From Naematelia aurantialba (taxonomy: Eukaryota; Basidiomycota; Tremellomycetes; Tremellales; Naemateliaceae), in NCBI GenBank assembly GCA_021527695.1, contig JAKFAO010000012.1:496001-560000 (forward strand): a DNA stretch of 64,000 nucleotides, read 5' to 3'. Shown here piece by piece: positions 54,801 to 64,000 of the stretch. Position 1 is the stretch's first letter, and the number at the start of each line of letters is the position of its first letter. The translations under genes were made by a program, and so were the position numbers. A model generated the notes under the pieces. That model did no database searches and was not told the origin of the DNA. It saw only the letters and a program-made list of their open reading frames with translations.

Positions 54801-57800
54801 TGGACGAACAGACTTCCGACAAGCCTGGTTCGCCCTCATCTCGAAAAGTGATTCTGGGTGTCAAAGCGATTGAATTTAATTCACGGCCTCAGCTGCGAGC
54901 ATTTTCAGAATTTGTCAGAGAGTGGCATGAGCGGCAGTACCCGTGAGCTACATTTGTCAGACACGCTGTTCGCGGGTCTGCTAATTCCGTATAGGCATTA
55001 CAAGGATTTCATTGAGCAGTTGAAGGCTTTTTTGGCAGTACGGCCGACAAAAGTGCCAACCGTACACTCGGCTAGGGTTCCCCTCTCAAACCTGGACCTA
55101 GCAGTGGACGCTGTACAGCTTCATGTGCGGGCTGCAAAGGGCCTGTGGGTCCGCTGGGAGCTCGGAACGGTCTTTCTGACCATGCGGGGGACTGGAGAGC
55201 GGACCCGCTTTGGCGTGCGAGTCGCGCCACAAGTAGTTGGAGCGTATCCAACTTCCCGCAAGACGAAGACGAAAGATGGCACTTCGCTGCGGCTGCCATC
55301 GATCACGGCGCTGGCCGAGACGCAATGCTCAAAGGGGAAAACCCAGCTTTCAGTCTCAGTCGAAGTAGGATTCTTCTTAGGTATCCTCAAGCCTGTCGTC
55401 CTTGATCGGCTTCTGTCACTACACCAAAAACTTGGTTCAGACATGCTGGAAGTTATACGTGATTACAGAGTAGGTGTCAAGAAGGTACTGGATACGAGAC
55501 ATTCGAGGGTCATCTCAATGGCATCTGGCAAGTCTTCGAATTCGACACCGTCGTCGTCCAATATTCTATTGAATCTCCGACTCAGCGTTGCAGGTATCCG
55601 CTTCGGCCTCAAAGCTGACGACGTGGCAACCATGCTGCTGTTCGAGGCGTTTTCACTTCGAGGGAATGTTACAAATCAACGAACAAATGGAGCTGCCATG
55701 CTGTGGCGAGCAAAGGCGGAGCATGTCGGACTGTCTCTCGGACATCTCGATACGGCTACACTCAATGAAGACGCGGAACCAATCCGACGGCACCGCTCGG
55801 CATACATGGTACTCGATGTCGATATGCAGGAGGTCCCCGGGCATTCCGGGCTCGCTTCCCGGCTGAATGTGTACCTCACTCGAGTCCACACTGTCATGCA
55901 TGTCGCAGCGGTCAGTGAGCTGGCAGACCTGGTGCGCAGCTGGCAAGCCGACATTCATGTCCTTCGGGAGAACCGAGCAAACGAGGTCGCCGAGGTCCGC
56001 TTGCAGACTCGCAAGGTCCTACGCAAGCTTGAAGCGGCTGAACAAAGTGAGACTTCTTGGTTCGCCAGTCGCTTGCTCGCTGTGCAGATTACTGGCATCG
56101 GCCTAGCAATTCCCTTGAACGACACCTCGTCCATCGAGCCTCAGCAAGAAGGCGGCTCATCCGTTCCCGCACTCTTGTTTTCCATCCGCGTCGTCGACTT
56201 TCAGAATCGGCGCAACGAGACGGCCAGGTTCAAGGTTCAGCAAATTGCTCTGCAGTTCTTACACAAGTTTGACCAAATGTCTTCCGAGCATTTCGCGGGC
56301 GACTTTCACCCCTCGCGCAATCGCATGATACTGCCCTCGCTCGATAGTGAGGCACAAATGTCATCGACTGCCGATACTTGGAGCCTGTCGGCCCATTGCT
56401 CTGCTAGCGACTTCAAACTTTGTCTCGCACCCGACGTTGCCGATGCGCTCTTCCAGCTGGTTGACCTCTACGAGCAAGGCAAGGCGCGTATCTCACAGCT
56501 GGAACGACAGTATCGCGTCGACTTGGCGAAACGCGATCCTTCAGAATCCGTGTCGGCAAAATACGAAGACTCCGCTTCCCCAATCCAGCCTCGCAAGTCG
56601 CAGCGGATCATGGTACGGATGTCGTATACCTTCAACAGCGGCATTGTAGAGCTTTACCGATCCAGCGATGATCCGGGGCAGAGGACAGTTGCCCTGGACT
56701 TCCGTGGTCGGCAGAACAGGGTCGGCGAGCATGACGAGTTCAGATTACCTACGGTGTCGCTCTGGGTAGACTATGCTGGGGCAAGGGTCGATACTGTGCC
56801 TGACGTCGATGGCGGGACTGATCGCGGAGTACTTGTGGTCAATTCGGTAAGCCCGTCTGCTCGAATCGCGCTGAGTCTTAGGCCGTACATGAGAGTCGAA
56901 ATATTCTGCGACCGTCCATACTACCATTTTTTGTTGGGATCGTCAATCGTGTCGAGGGCAGGATGAAGAATCGACGTGATCGTCCCCATGCTCCACCCTC
57001 AAAGGCTGAGCCATCTGTGCCGGATGCTGTGCCAGCCTCTGTCAGTGGGTCGGCTCTCCAGGCGATCAGCGGGTCGCCAACGGCAAGGATACGAGTACGC
57101 TTCACCCTCCGCATTGACCGTTCGGAACTCCGTCTGTCGTGTGCACCCGACTCTAATGCCTATGTCGACCTGAAATGGGAGAGTGGTGGGTTTCTGGTCA
57201 GTTATAACCTGGGAAGCAACGAGATCTCGACTGTTGCCGGGACGGTATCAGGAGTCACGGCGTCACTCAGTCATGAGTTTGCCGAACAAGGCCGTAGTTG
57301 CATCGAGGCGGGTGCGAAAGATATGGCGTTCTCCGTGGCTCTCTGTCCTGGGACCGAGGATCGACCAGGCAAGGGTCTATCAGTCGTTCTCGACACCCAA
57401 ATGTCTGCCGAGTTCCGGCTCGAAGCCTTTAGCGCGTGGCTCATCTTCACTTCGGTGTGGATTGACAATGCGCCGAAACTTGATCTCGCTCTGCGGTCCG
57501 CCATACCTGAAGCAACGGCGGTCACAGTACCGCTTCCGCCCCATGAGCAAAGGTCCAAGATCGCCGTTGCCGCCCTCGTTCGATTCCGCAGTATCGACTT
57601 TGACGCGAACGCATCGGTCTCTAGAGCGAAGTTGCAAGTCACTCCCATCTTGCTTCGAACTCTGTCGAATGGCGAGTGCACCGAAGTGGATCTGCAGATA
57701 GGCATCACCGAGATTGTTGCCAAGGGCGACATCTCTGGAGATCTGCGGAGTGAAAGCTTGACTTTCAAAACAGTCCGACGATCATCGCGCGCTACCCTGA

Positions 57801-59031
57801 ACACCGATCCGACTGTGCTCAGCATGTCGATTCATGGTGGAGACCTCACTGGCAACCTTTTCCTCGGTGACGTCAACATCGTCCGATTCCAGTAAGCGGA
57901 CTTGCTCCCAAGTCTTAACAACACTGACTTGCATGTAGTCTCGAGCCGGCACAGGTCACCCTGGCAGACGACTGGAAAGCATTTACTCTGGATCCCAATC
58001 AACAGGTTTTCCTTGCATTCGCCGTTCAAGCCGGGCACTTCAATGGTGTACTCCGCTTGCTGGCGATCCCAAGGCTCCTTGGCAATTTCTACACCATCTT
58101 CGATACTGTCGAGTCTCAACAGAAAATTGCGGCTCAGAGATCCGAGATATTCAAGTCCCGGCAGATCCAAAAATCGACCGAACCATCCCCGATGGCGGCA
58201 GTGATTCTACAGACAGCAAAGAAGGCCCACGGACGCTCAGAGGGGTCAGGAGTCCGAACAGCTCAGACCATGCGATTCGACTTGGGCGGAATTGACATTG
58301 GAGTGTTCAACGAAGATCCAGAAGAGAGCGGAGCGTCTGACTTTTACCGATTCGTGGTGGGTAAAGTGGAAGCGGATCTGCGGCGGCAAGTCTCCAATGA
58401 GGGTCTTCCGAGACGTGACCTTAGCTTGCTGGTGTCGTCTGTGCGATGGGACTCGAGCGACGGAATCAGGATGGCGCAACAGGAACGAAAGGAGATGACT
58501 GCGAGAGCCTTGATCGACTTGGCGCCAAAGTACAACCGCCGGGAAGTGGCCATGCTACCCCTAATGACGTTGACGATGGGTTCTCTCGAATACTCATCCC
58601 CCACGACGGTCGAGTACGACTTTGATCTCATCTGGGGCGAAGCAGACGGGGACGTGTCGATTCTTCCCAATTTTTTCATCCAAGCCTCAGCGGCATTCAA
58701 GAAGCTCCTACGTGGGCTGGACGAACAGCAGCTTGCGCGAGCCCGGCGACTTGGCAAGGATCTCCCGCCTCAATCGCTCCTCTCGGCAGGCACTAGAACG
58801 GTTGATGATGGCGAGACCAACGACATGTCCGCCCTGCAGAACAACATCATCTACAGGCCGCGTGCGACCACGCATCCCCGTGCTCTGCCCATACCACGCC
58901 TGAAGTGGCTGGGCGAGGGCACGACTGACGCCGCGAGACTGATTCCGCGAATCACGGCCGCCGTTCACGAGCTCCCAGTGTTGAGTCATCGGTTTGTCAC
59001 GCTCCCTTTGGAGGATGGCATGGATCTGTGA
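48888..59031 (+). CDS. CSF1: Csf1, bridge-like lipid transfer protein, 12 exons, 3177 aa
   Basis: Giant BLTP1-family protein thought to move phospholipid at ER contact sites. Exons: 48888-49221, 49441-49704, 49742-50715, 50751-50960, 50995-51717, 51754-51898, 51940-52626, 52666-53237, 53273-54942, 54995-56846, 56882-57891, 57939-59031; 3178 codons, all phases closing. The N-terminal anchor (LLAIELAVVVLVSSAFLFYW, about residues 10-30) is followed by the Csf1 opening block HAYITIGSLQISPLAGRIAF, FRALNGHITWRYWKL, RIIVYAHGVEAFFFNRTPAY and MELRIVTGSLVLGSDSTPT. The body is a very long beta-rich groove; near the end SILPFFVGIVNRVEGRM (rebuilt over a 35-nt intron) and VLRLLAIPRLLGNFYTIFD match the family. 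Eight of eleven introns are 34-41 nt. Slightly longer than yeast Csf1 (about 2960). Confidence 0.94.
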
Positions 59032-59414
59032 GTTCAGTTGCGAAATTTCGCGGCATCTGCACATTCTGCGAATTCAGGCGCTGCAAATTGTGGGCCAAGA
59101 AGCTGACTAGGAGCAGTTTGTTGAAATTGTACGAAAAGCAATTACCAGAAGGCTCGGCGGCGATTACAACAGCAGCGGCGACGGCGCCGCATGTGGATGG
59201 CGAGGCGCGTTGAGTCACCAGGATCAACGGGACGACCGGGTGAAGGGGACGAACGGACGAATGGAACCAATGGAAACGACGAGATGAAGAGCAGGAACTT
59301 GGGAAGATGGAAAGGGTGCATGGGCGGGCTTGAACGAACTTTAACGTGCTTGACGATACCCCGCATTGCGCGTATACCCTTCTAGTTGTTGTATAGGCGA
59401 CTATGCATGAGCTT

Positions 59415-60020
59415 CTAGCTACTGCCAGGTGTCCCATGTTCACCCGCCGTCCTCTTGTAGTTTCGAAGCCCGTCCTCGTCCGCTTTTCCGTGCTCCCTGT
59501 TTGCTTCCTGTGCACTGTGTATTTCGTGTGCTTGGTTCACCTGGTCCAGCTCCTGCGCATCCGCTTCGTCTCGCGAATTCACGGGCATCGGCATCGAGAA
59601 ATCTGGCATCGGCAACGAGAAATCGGGCATGCCGTCCTGCGTGATGAGGCGCGCTTTGGCGCGTTTGCGAGTCCGCCTGGTCCCTGTTCTGCGGGGTTTC
59701 GCCGCCCGCCCCCGCTCCTGCTCCTCGTCTCTGTTCTGCGGGTCCTGAATCCGGTTCTGCATCTCCTCCTGAATCCGGCTCTGCATCTCCTGAGTCCGAG
59801 TATGGTCCTCCTGATGCTGGGTTAGTTTCCGCCCTTGCTGCGTTGTATGTTTTCCCGCCTTGGTCTGCGTTGCCGTTTGGTTCGGCCCCGCGTCGGTCTG
59901 GTTCGTGCGCTTAGTCACTGGCTTGGGATCTGTGCCTTTCTCGTTATGGCCAGGAGGTTGTTCATGGTGAAGAACCATTGGGGGAGTGGGGGGGGGGGGG
60001 GGGGCAGAAGGGCCCAACAA
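59415..60020 (-). CDS. Possible basic, hydrophilic hypothetical protein (weak)
   Basis: A 201-codon frame with Gln/Asn/Glu-rich coil-like repeats (QSRIQEEMQNRIQDPQNRDE), a strongly basic stretch (KPRRTGTRRTRKRAKAR) and a duplicated PDFS(L/M)PMP motif. No domain is recognised. Its first codons derive from the 17-C run (Pro tract), so a start at the Met about 15 codons in (near 59978) or an upstream exon is more likely. It may be chance or the 3' exon of an uncaptured gene. Confidence 0.3.
   Translation of the reverse strand: MLGPSAPPPPPTPPMVLHHEQPPGHNEKGTDPKPVTKRTNQTDAGPNQTATQTKAGKHTTQQGRKLTQHQEDHTRTQEMQSRIQEEMQNRIQDPQNRDEEQERGRAAKPRRTGTRRTRKRAKARLITQDGMPDFSLPMPDFSMPMPVNSRDEADAQELDQVNQAHEIHSAQEANREHGKADEDGLRNYKRTAGEHGTPGSS
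59988..60004. repeat. Homopolymer, 17 G
   Basis: Uninterrupted G run; length may be affected by sequencing error. Confidence 0.85.
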
Positions 60021-60401
60021 GAGCAGGTTAGCGAGGGTGTTGCGCTTAGATTGAACGTGTTAGGGCAGAATATGGTGGCAGGGACCATGTGGGTCAGTGC
60101 AGGAGAAGAGGCTAGATTGGCAGAGGAACTGATGGAGAGATGAAACAGAGAGCGACTGAGACAGAGAGCGACTCGGTGAACAACGACAGATGACTGGGAA
60201 GCCGATTAGCTGGCTTGCCCGGCCGCGTCAGGTGAAAGGCACGACGAGCAAGCAGTACAAAGTGGCATCGTGTCGTCGGTCACAATCGTAACTTCTAACC
60301 TGTCCGCCCTTGCCCCCTTCCTACAACGCAGCGGGCTATGTATCCGTTCAAGATGCCAAGTCGTCTTCCGAACACAAGTATTCGTCTCGCACTAATAGGA
60401 T

Positions 60402-60819
60402 CTAGTTGTTGAGCTTGGCCGCCTCGGCCTGCAGCTACAGACAAGCAGAGCATCAGCACTGCAATGCAACTTGCGTTTGATGGATCCACCGCCGCCACCG
60501 CAGAAGTGCAGCTAGCAGCGACTCACCTCGTCGTGCGTCTTGGGCTTTTCGAGCCCTTCGGCAATTTCCTTTGCAGGCACGTGCGGCCCGCGCGCATTGT
60601 ACGCGTTGGCGCTGGCGCTCTGGAGGCCGCCGTGCTCTGCTGGCTCAGAGGTCAGGTCGGACGGGTTGTTGGTTTTCGCCGGGTGTGGCTGGATGGTGAA
60701 TTCTAGGCGGGCGTGGCGTCAGCGCCGGTACTCGTGGCGATACACAGGACACGAGAAACGGGAGGACGGCGGACGAGCGGTTGAGAGGACTCACGCTGCT
60801 CTTCTGACTTGTCGGACAT
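60402..60819 (-). CDS. Small conserved fungal protein, 3 exons, 77 aa
   Basis: Exons (minus): 60819-60795, 60702-60527, 60434-60402; 78 codons. The product starts MSDKSEEQ, continues with FTIQPHPAKTNNPSD and AYNARGPHVPAKEIAEGLEK, and ends KPKTHDELQAEAAKLNN. It is hydrophilic and without cysteine pairs or membrane segments. The pattern G-P-x-V/I-P-x-K-E-I ... LEKP-x-(T/S)-x-(D/E)-EL ... LN resembles a family of very short fungal proteins of unknown function that I recall only loosely. The clean three-exon structure is the main support. Divergent from NECAP. Confidence 0.75.
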
Positions 60820-61045
60820 GCTGAGTGAACTGTTGGGTGAAGTTTGCTTGGAATGTGAATAGATAGATAGATGTTCCAAGTCGAACCACGCGATTCGCAA
60901 GCGTGCACAATCTGTCCCTGTTGTGCCTGAGACGTCATGGCGGGCCTCGCCGCTTTTGGTTCCGCCTCAACCACGTGTCGCCACGCTCAGCCATGTCTCT
61001 TGCTCCCATTGTGTGTGCATCAAGCAGACGGTAGCAGACGGCGAG
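60820..61045. promoter_or_regulatory. Divergent promoter, 77-aa protein / NECAP
   Basis: 226 bp between start codons, with an ATAG microsatellite (60859-60872). Confidence 0.55.
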
Positions 61046-62256
61046 ATGGACGACCTCACAGATGAGATCGAGTCGATCCTCTACGTTGCGCGAGAGGTCA
61101 TGGGTGAGAGCTTCTCTACATGGCCCGGCTACTCCCGATAAGCCCCGTGCAGCTGCCGTTGCCCCGCTACCTTGGCGTGCTCTGGGCCCTGCTTGCCGCC
61201 ACATTGTCCTGCTCTGACAGTCTACCAAATCATCGATGGTGCTATGGGTGCATATGGCAGCAGGCTAATACGGTCTCAGTGTATCAGGTCCCGCCGCGAA
61301 CCTCGACGTCGGGGTACAAGGCAGCGGATTGGAACGTCGAGCAGTTCCTCTGGAAAGGGAGGTTGCGCATCGTTGAAGTAGGGCCAAAGTGCGAGCTCAA
61401 GCTAGAGGTGAGCGCAGCGTCTACGGAGGCTTTGTCGTTTCCTCTCTCATGGCCCACTCGTTGAATTCTCTCTCATGGCTCACTCGTTGAATTCTCTCTC
61501 ATTGCCCACTCGTTGAATTCGCCCCACGTTGCAGCCGTGCTGACTAGCCAGGACTCGACGTCAGGCGAGCTCTTTGCCCAAGTCATATACACCTCTCCAT
61601 GGACGCAGGTCGAGCCGGTCCTCGACTCGAGTCGGTACTTTGTCTTGCGGGTAGAGGGGGAGGGCGGGAAGCGCGCGTATATCGGTATGGGGTTCCAGGA
61701 GCGGGGCGACGCGTTTGACTTTCAGGTGAGTCCCGGTTCACCTCCCATGGCCGTCTCAGCTCCCAGTGGAGGGTATTGAACACCGGGCTGGCGGTGGAGA
61801 GCCGGGGCGAGGCTGGCTGGCAAGGAATACACAGGACACATGGCGGAGGACGAACCAGTTGAAACAGGCTGTGACCACCGAAAGAATGACTTCAGGACTC
61901 GTCGCTGACGGTGTATCTTTCTGCTCTGCCACTTACCGCACCTCGTTATCCACGCCTTCCGTCTCCCTTCACTTGCTACGCTGTGATTCACGACACAGGT
62001 GGCCCTCCAATCCGTCGCCAAGCGAACTTCCCAGGCTGCAGACCCCGATCCCACCGCTCCGGCCGCACCTAAAGCGCCGCCAAAAGACTACTCGTTGAAA
62101 GAGGGCCAGACGTTCACCATCAAGATCCCTGGACGGGAGGGGAAGAAGGGGCATCCAAGCGGCGGTGGGTCGGGTGAGCTTCTAGGCGGGGGCGGGGGCG
62201 GAGGCGGAGGGTTCAGCTTGCCTCCTCCGCCGCCACCGGGTGGGCGGAAGCGGTGA
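61046..62256 (+). CDS. NECAP endocytosis accessory protein (PHear domain), 4 exons, 205 aa
   Basis: Adaptor-ear-binding coat-associated protein that helps clathrin-coat assembly with AP complexes. Exons: 61046-61103, 61280-61407, 61552-61725, 61999-62256; 206 codons. The NECAP/DUF1681 domain runs from the N-terminus: VYQVPPRTSTSGYKAADW, WKGRLRIVEVGPKCELKLE, GELFAQVIYTSPWTQVEPVL, DSSRYFVLRVEGEGGKRAYI, GMGFQERGDAFDFQVALQ. The tail DYSLKEGQTFTIKIP is also typical (the conserved EGQTI motif), followed by poly-Gly and poly-Pro and RKR. Introns 1-3 (176, 144, 273 nt) are long for this window and one carries a 27-bp triplication. Confidence 0.93.
61450..61527. repeat. 27-bp tandem repeat, 3 copies, in a NECAP intron
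   Basis: Units read CTCTCTCAT(T)GGCCCACTCG followed by TTGAATT; the third differs by a few bases. Lies in intron 2. Confidence 0.85.
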
Positions 62257-62492
62257 CAGTGGTAGCTTCGGGTGTATTTTCATGTCTGTGTCTGTGGCGT
62301 CGGCTGCATGACACACAGTTTGTCGGCTTCACAGCCATGATCTAAATGCATCGTGCTCTCTAATGGGATGTCTAAGTAGACTTTTAGTATATGTTGGAGT
62401 ACTTTGGCGACATCAACTTCCTACGACAAGGCTTGCACTTGGAATTATAGCTCCTCGCACTCCAGTGTACAGCGGAAATGTCTCGGGCCGAT

Positions 62493-63749
62493 CTACACCT
62501 CCCGCAGAGACACCCACTGGACGGGCCAGCGCCTCTCCCACCCCATAGATGCGAACAGCCGCTCGCTCGCTGTGTTGTCTTGAAAGATGAATGAGTACCC
62601 CGGTACCGCTGCATCTGTGCCGATGCCATTACCGGGATCGTGGTGGTTGTCGTGGTGGTTGTCGTGGTCGTTGTCGTTATCGATACCGATGGCAGCAGCG
62701 TTGGCGATCGCCGCAAGAGTGTGCAAATCCCGCCGTAGGCGTTCTTGAATGACGACCCTGGCCAGCCCGCGGCGCCGGTAGTCCGGCAGAGTGTACAGTG
62801 CGCCAATGACGCCGTCGTGCTGCGTCATGGTCCAGCACACCGCCTGGCCCGTCGCTCGAGAACGGAGAACGGTGGTATGTGGCGCCAGGGAGAGGTAGTA
62901 GCTTATTGGCATGGGGATGTCGCGGGTCGTCATTATCTATTCCGACTGAGCTGAGACCTTGGTGCTGTAACCGCCAACAACCCCACTCACCATCTCGCAG
63001 TCCTGCTCCCTCGCAGCGTCCAGCTCCAAGTCGCCCAATCCGCCCAACTCGCCCAGTGCCGCCTGATGCCCAACTCCCCAGCTCTTATTCACGCCCCCGG
63101 CTAGGACAGACTGCGGCTGTATCCACGTATTGCAAACCCCGAGGTCTTTCGTCCCCATGGCGTCTCGCAACGCCTCACTCCACAGCGCGTTGACAGCACC
63201 AGCTCGGTCGGCCTCGGGGCTGAGGGAGACGAACTCGGTCGTAGCTGCGATGACCAGCGCGCGCGCCCTTGCCAGCTCGGTCCCAGCCTCTTGCCTGGAT
63301 ACAGAGCTTTCAAAGCCAGACGACGGGCGGGACCACGGACGCGTTGTCTCCCCGAGGGATGGGTCCTGCGTGTGCTGGTACTCTGCAGAGCAGTAGATAC
63401 GGATTTGGTTCCGCAGCGGTACAGGCAGGTGAGTGATGATGACCCATGGCTCCGCGGCGGCTGTGGAAGTGGAAGTGGAGGTGGAAGTGGAAACGGAGGT
63501 GGAAGCGGCAGCAAGAGGAGAAAGAGGAGGAAGAGGAGGAAGAGGAGGAAGAGGAGGAAGAGGAGGAGACGAGCCAAGGGGCAGAGGAATAGCCGTGGGT
63601 GGGAATGACGCCCACGCGGGCTCGGCACGCGATTCAGCTGGGGCGAGGACGAGTCGTAGGAGAGTGCAGTACGTTGGGAGAGAGTACGGCAGGTGGGATG
63701 CGAGTAGCGGAAGGAGCGTGGCTGCGTCGTGTGGATATAGAATCCCCAT
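62493..63749 (-). CDS. GNAT-family N-acetyltransferase (FR47-like), 2 exons, 400 aa
   Basis: Exons (minus): 63749-62991 and 62936-62493; 401 codons. The start MGILYPHDAATLLPLLASHL, then LPYSLPTYCTLLR, is the typical N-terminus of the glycine-acyltransferase-like fungal group. A Pro-Leu repeat and a Ser-Thr run form a low-complexity insert (about residues 60-100), and a second His/Asp/Asn run (62640-62690) sits in the acetyltransferase domain. The acetyl-CoA-binding motif A is GALYTLPDYRRRGLARVVI (R-x-x-G-x-A at about 307-312), and motif B NTASERLFASMGWE follows. The substrate cannot be told. Confidence 0.85.
63510..63575. repeat. 9-bp-type GGAAGAGGA repeat encoding Pro-Leu run
   Basis: In-frame repeat within the GNAT gene (minus strand reads PPLPPLPPL). 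Confidence 0.85.
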
Positions 63750-63824
63750 GTCTGCTACCTGCAGGGCTGGGTGAGTGGGATAGTAGCGGCAGGAGCTGGA
63801 AGGGGGTTAAGAGCAGCAACAGGG

Positions 63825-63910
63825 GACGATGAGATGAGATGAGATGAGATGGGATGAGACGAGATGGGATGAGATGAGATGAGATGGGATGAGATGAGAT
63901 GAGATGAGAG
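63825..63910. repeat. Pentamer array (GATGA/GATGG)
   Basis: About sixteen 5-bp units GATGA with GATGG and GACGA variants, upstream of the GNAT gene; then GA-rich sequence with GAGAGGA units to the end of the window. Confidence 0.9.
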
Positions 63911-64000
63911 GCGAGGAGGATAGACGAGGGGAGAAGAAGGGAGACGGGGAGAGAAGAGGGAGAGACGAATAAGAGGGAAGAGGAGAGAGGAGAGAGGAGC

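Larger units (their letters stand above)
59032..60401. other. Spacer after CSF1 (convergent side)
   Basis: 1.37 kb between stop codons of CSF1 (plus) and the 77-aa protein gene (minus). The only candidate is the weak minus ORF below, next to a 17-G homopolymer. Confidence 0.5.

Noticed and set aside
1..64000. CRISPR arrays, bacterial operons, Shine-Dalgarno sites
   Set aside because: The gene structure is eukaryotic with spliceosomal introns; none of the tandem arrays has repeat-spacer organisation.

Overview
The window reads as nuclear DNA of a filamentous or yeast-like fungus, most likely a basidiomycete. Genes are dense, on both strands, and most carry many short introns (about 34-75 nt) with GTRNGT/GTACG donors and CTRAC-type branch points. 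Products include fungus-specific families (Tim54, DUF2408, Csf1, GmrSD-type DUF262 protein). I could rebuild 21 spliced genes with phase-consistent exons; all identifications come from reading motifs, not from a search. A Tremellomycetes-like origin is only a guess from intron size and gene style.

Left part (1-19.2 kb): FAD synthetase (FAD1, minus) diverges from Mediator MED14 (plus). After a minisatellite block come LSM7 (minus) divergent from SRP68 (plus), then an EST1/SMG7-type protein (plus), TIM54 (minus) and a nuclear-looking DUF262/GmrSD-type protein (minus). Next, 19.2-23.3 kb is gene-poor: a solo LTR with a perfect 5-bp target duplication, a related inverted LTR fragment, and one orphan ORF.

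Middle (23.3-48.6 kb): a DUF2408 protein (minus, 11 exons), 14-3-3 (plus), a UPF0538/C2orf76-like protein (plus), a secreted serine carboxypeptidase (minus), AP-1 beta-adaptin (minus), the acyltransferase SLC1 (minus) divergent from GMF/Aim7 (plus), an F-box protein (plus), a four-helix MARVEL-like membrane protein (minus) and Mediator MED17 (minus).

Right part (48.6-64 kb): the giant lipid-transfer protein CSF1 (plus, 12 exons, 3177 codons), a weak basic ORF, a 77-aa fungal protein (minus) divergent from NECAP (plus), and a GNAT acetyltransferase (minus). Functional themes recur without being operons: transcription (MED14, MED17), clathrin adaptors (AP-1 beta, NECAP), RNA and SRP biology (LSM7, SRP68, EST1/SMG7). 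Unusual features are several unrelated 7-bp tandem arrays, a run of 34-41 nt introns in CSF1, a start codon that forms an exon by itself in GMF, and the eukaryotic relative of a restriction-system domain.
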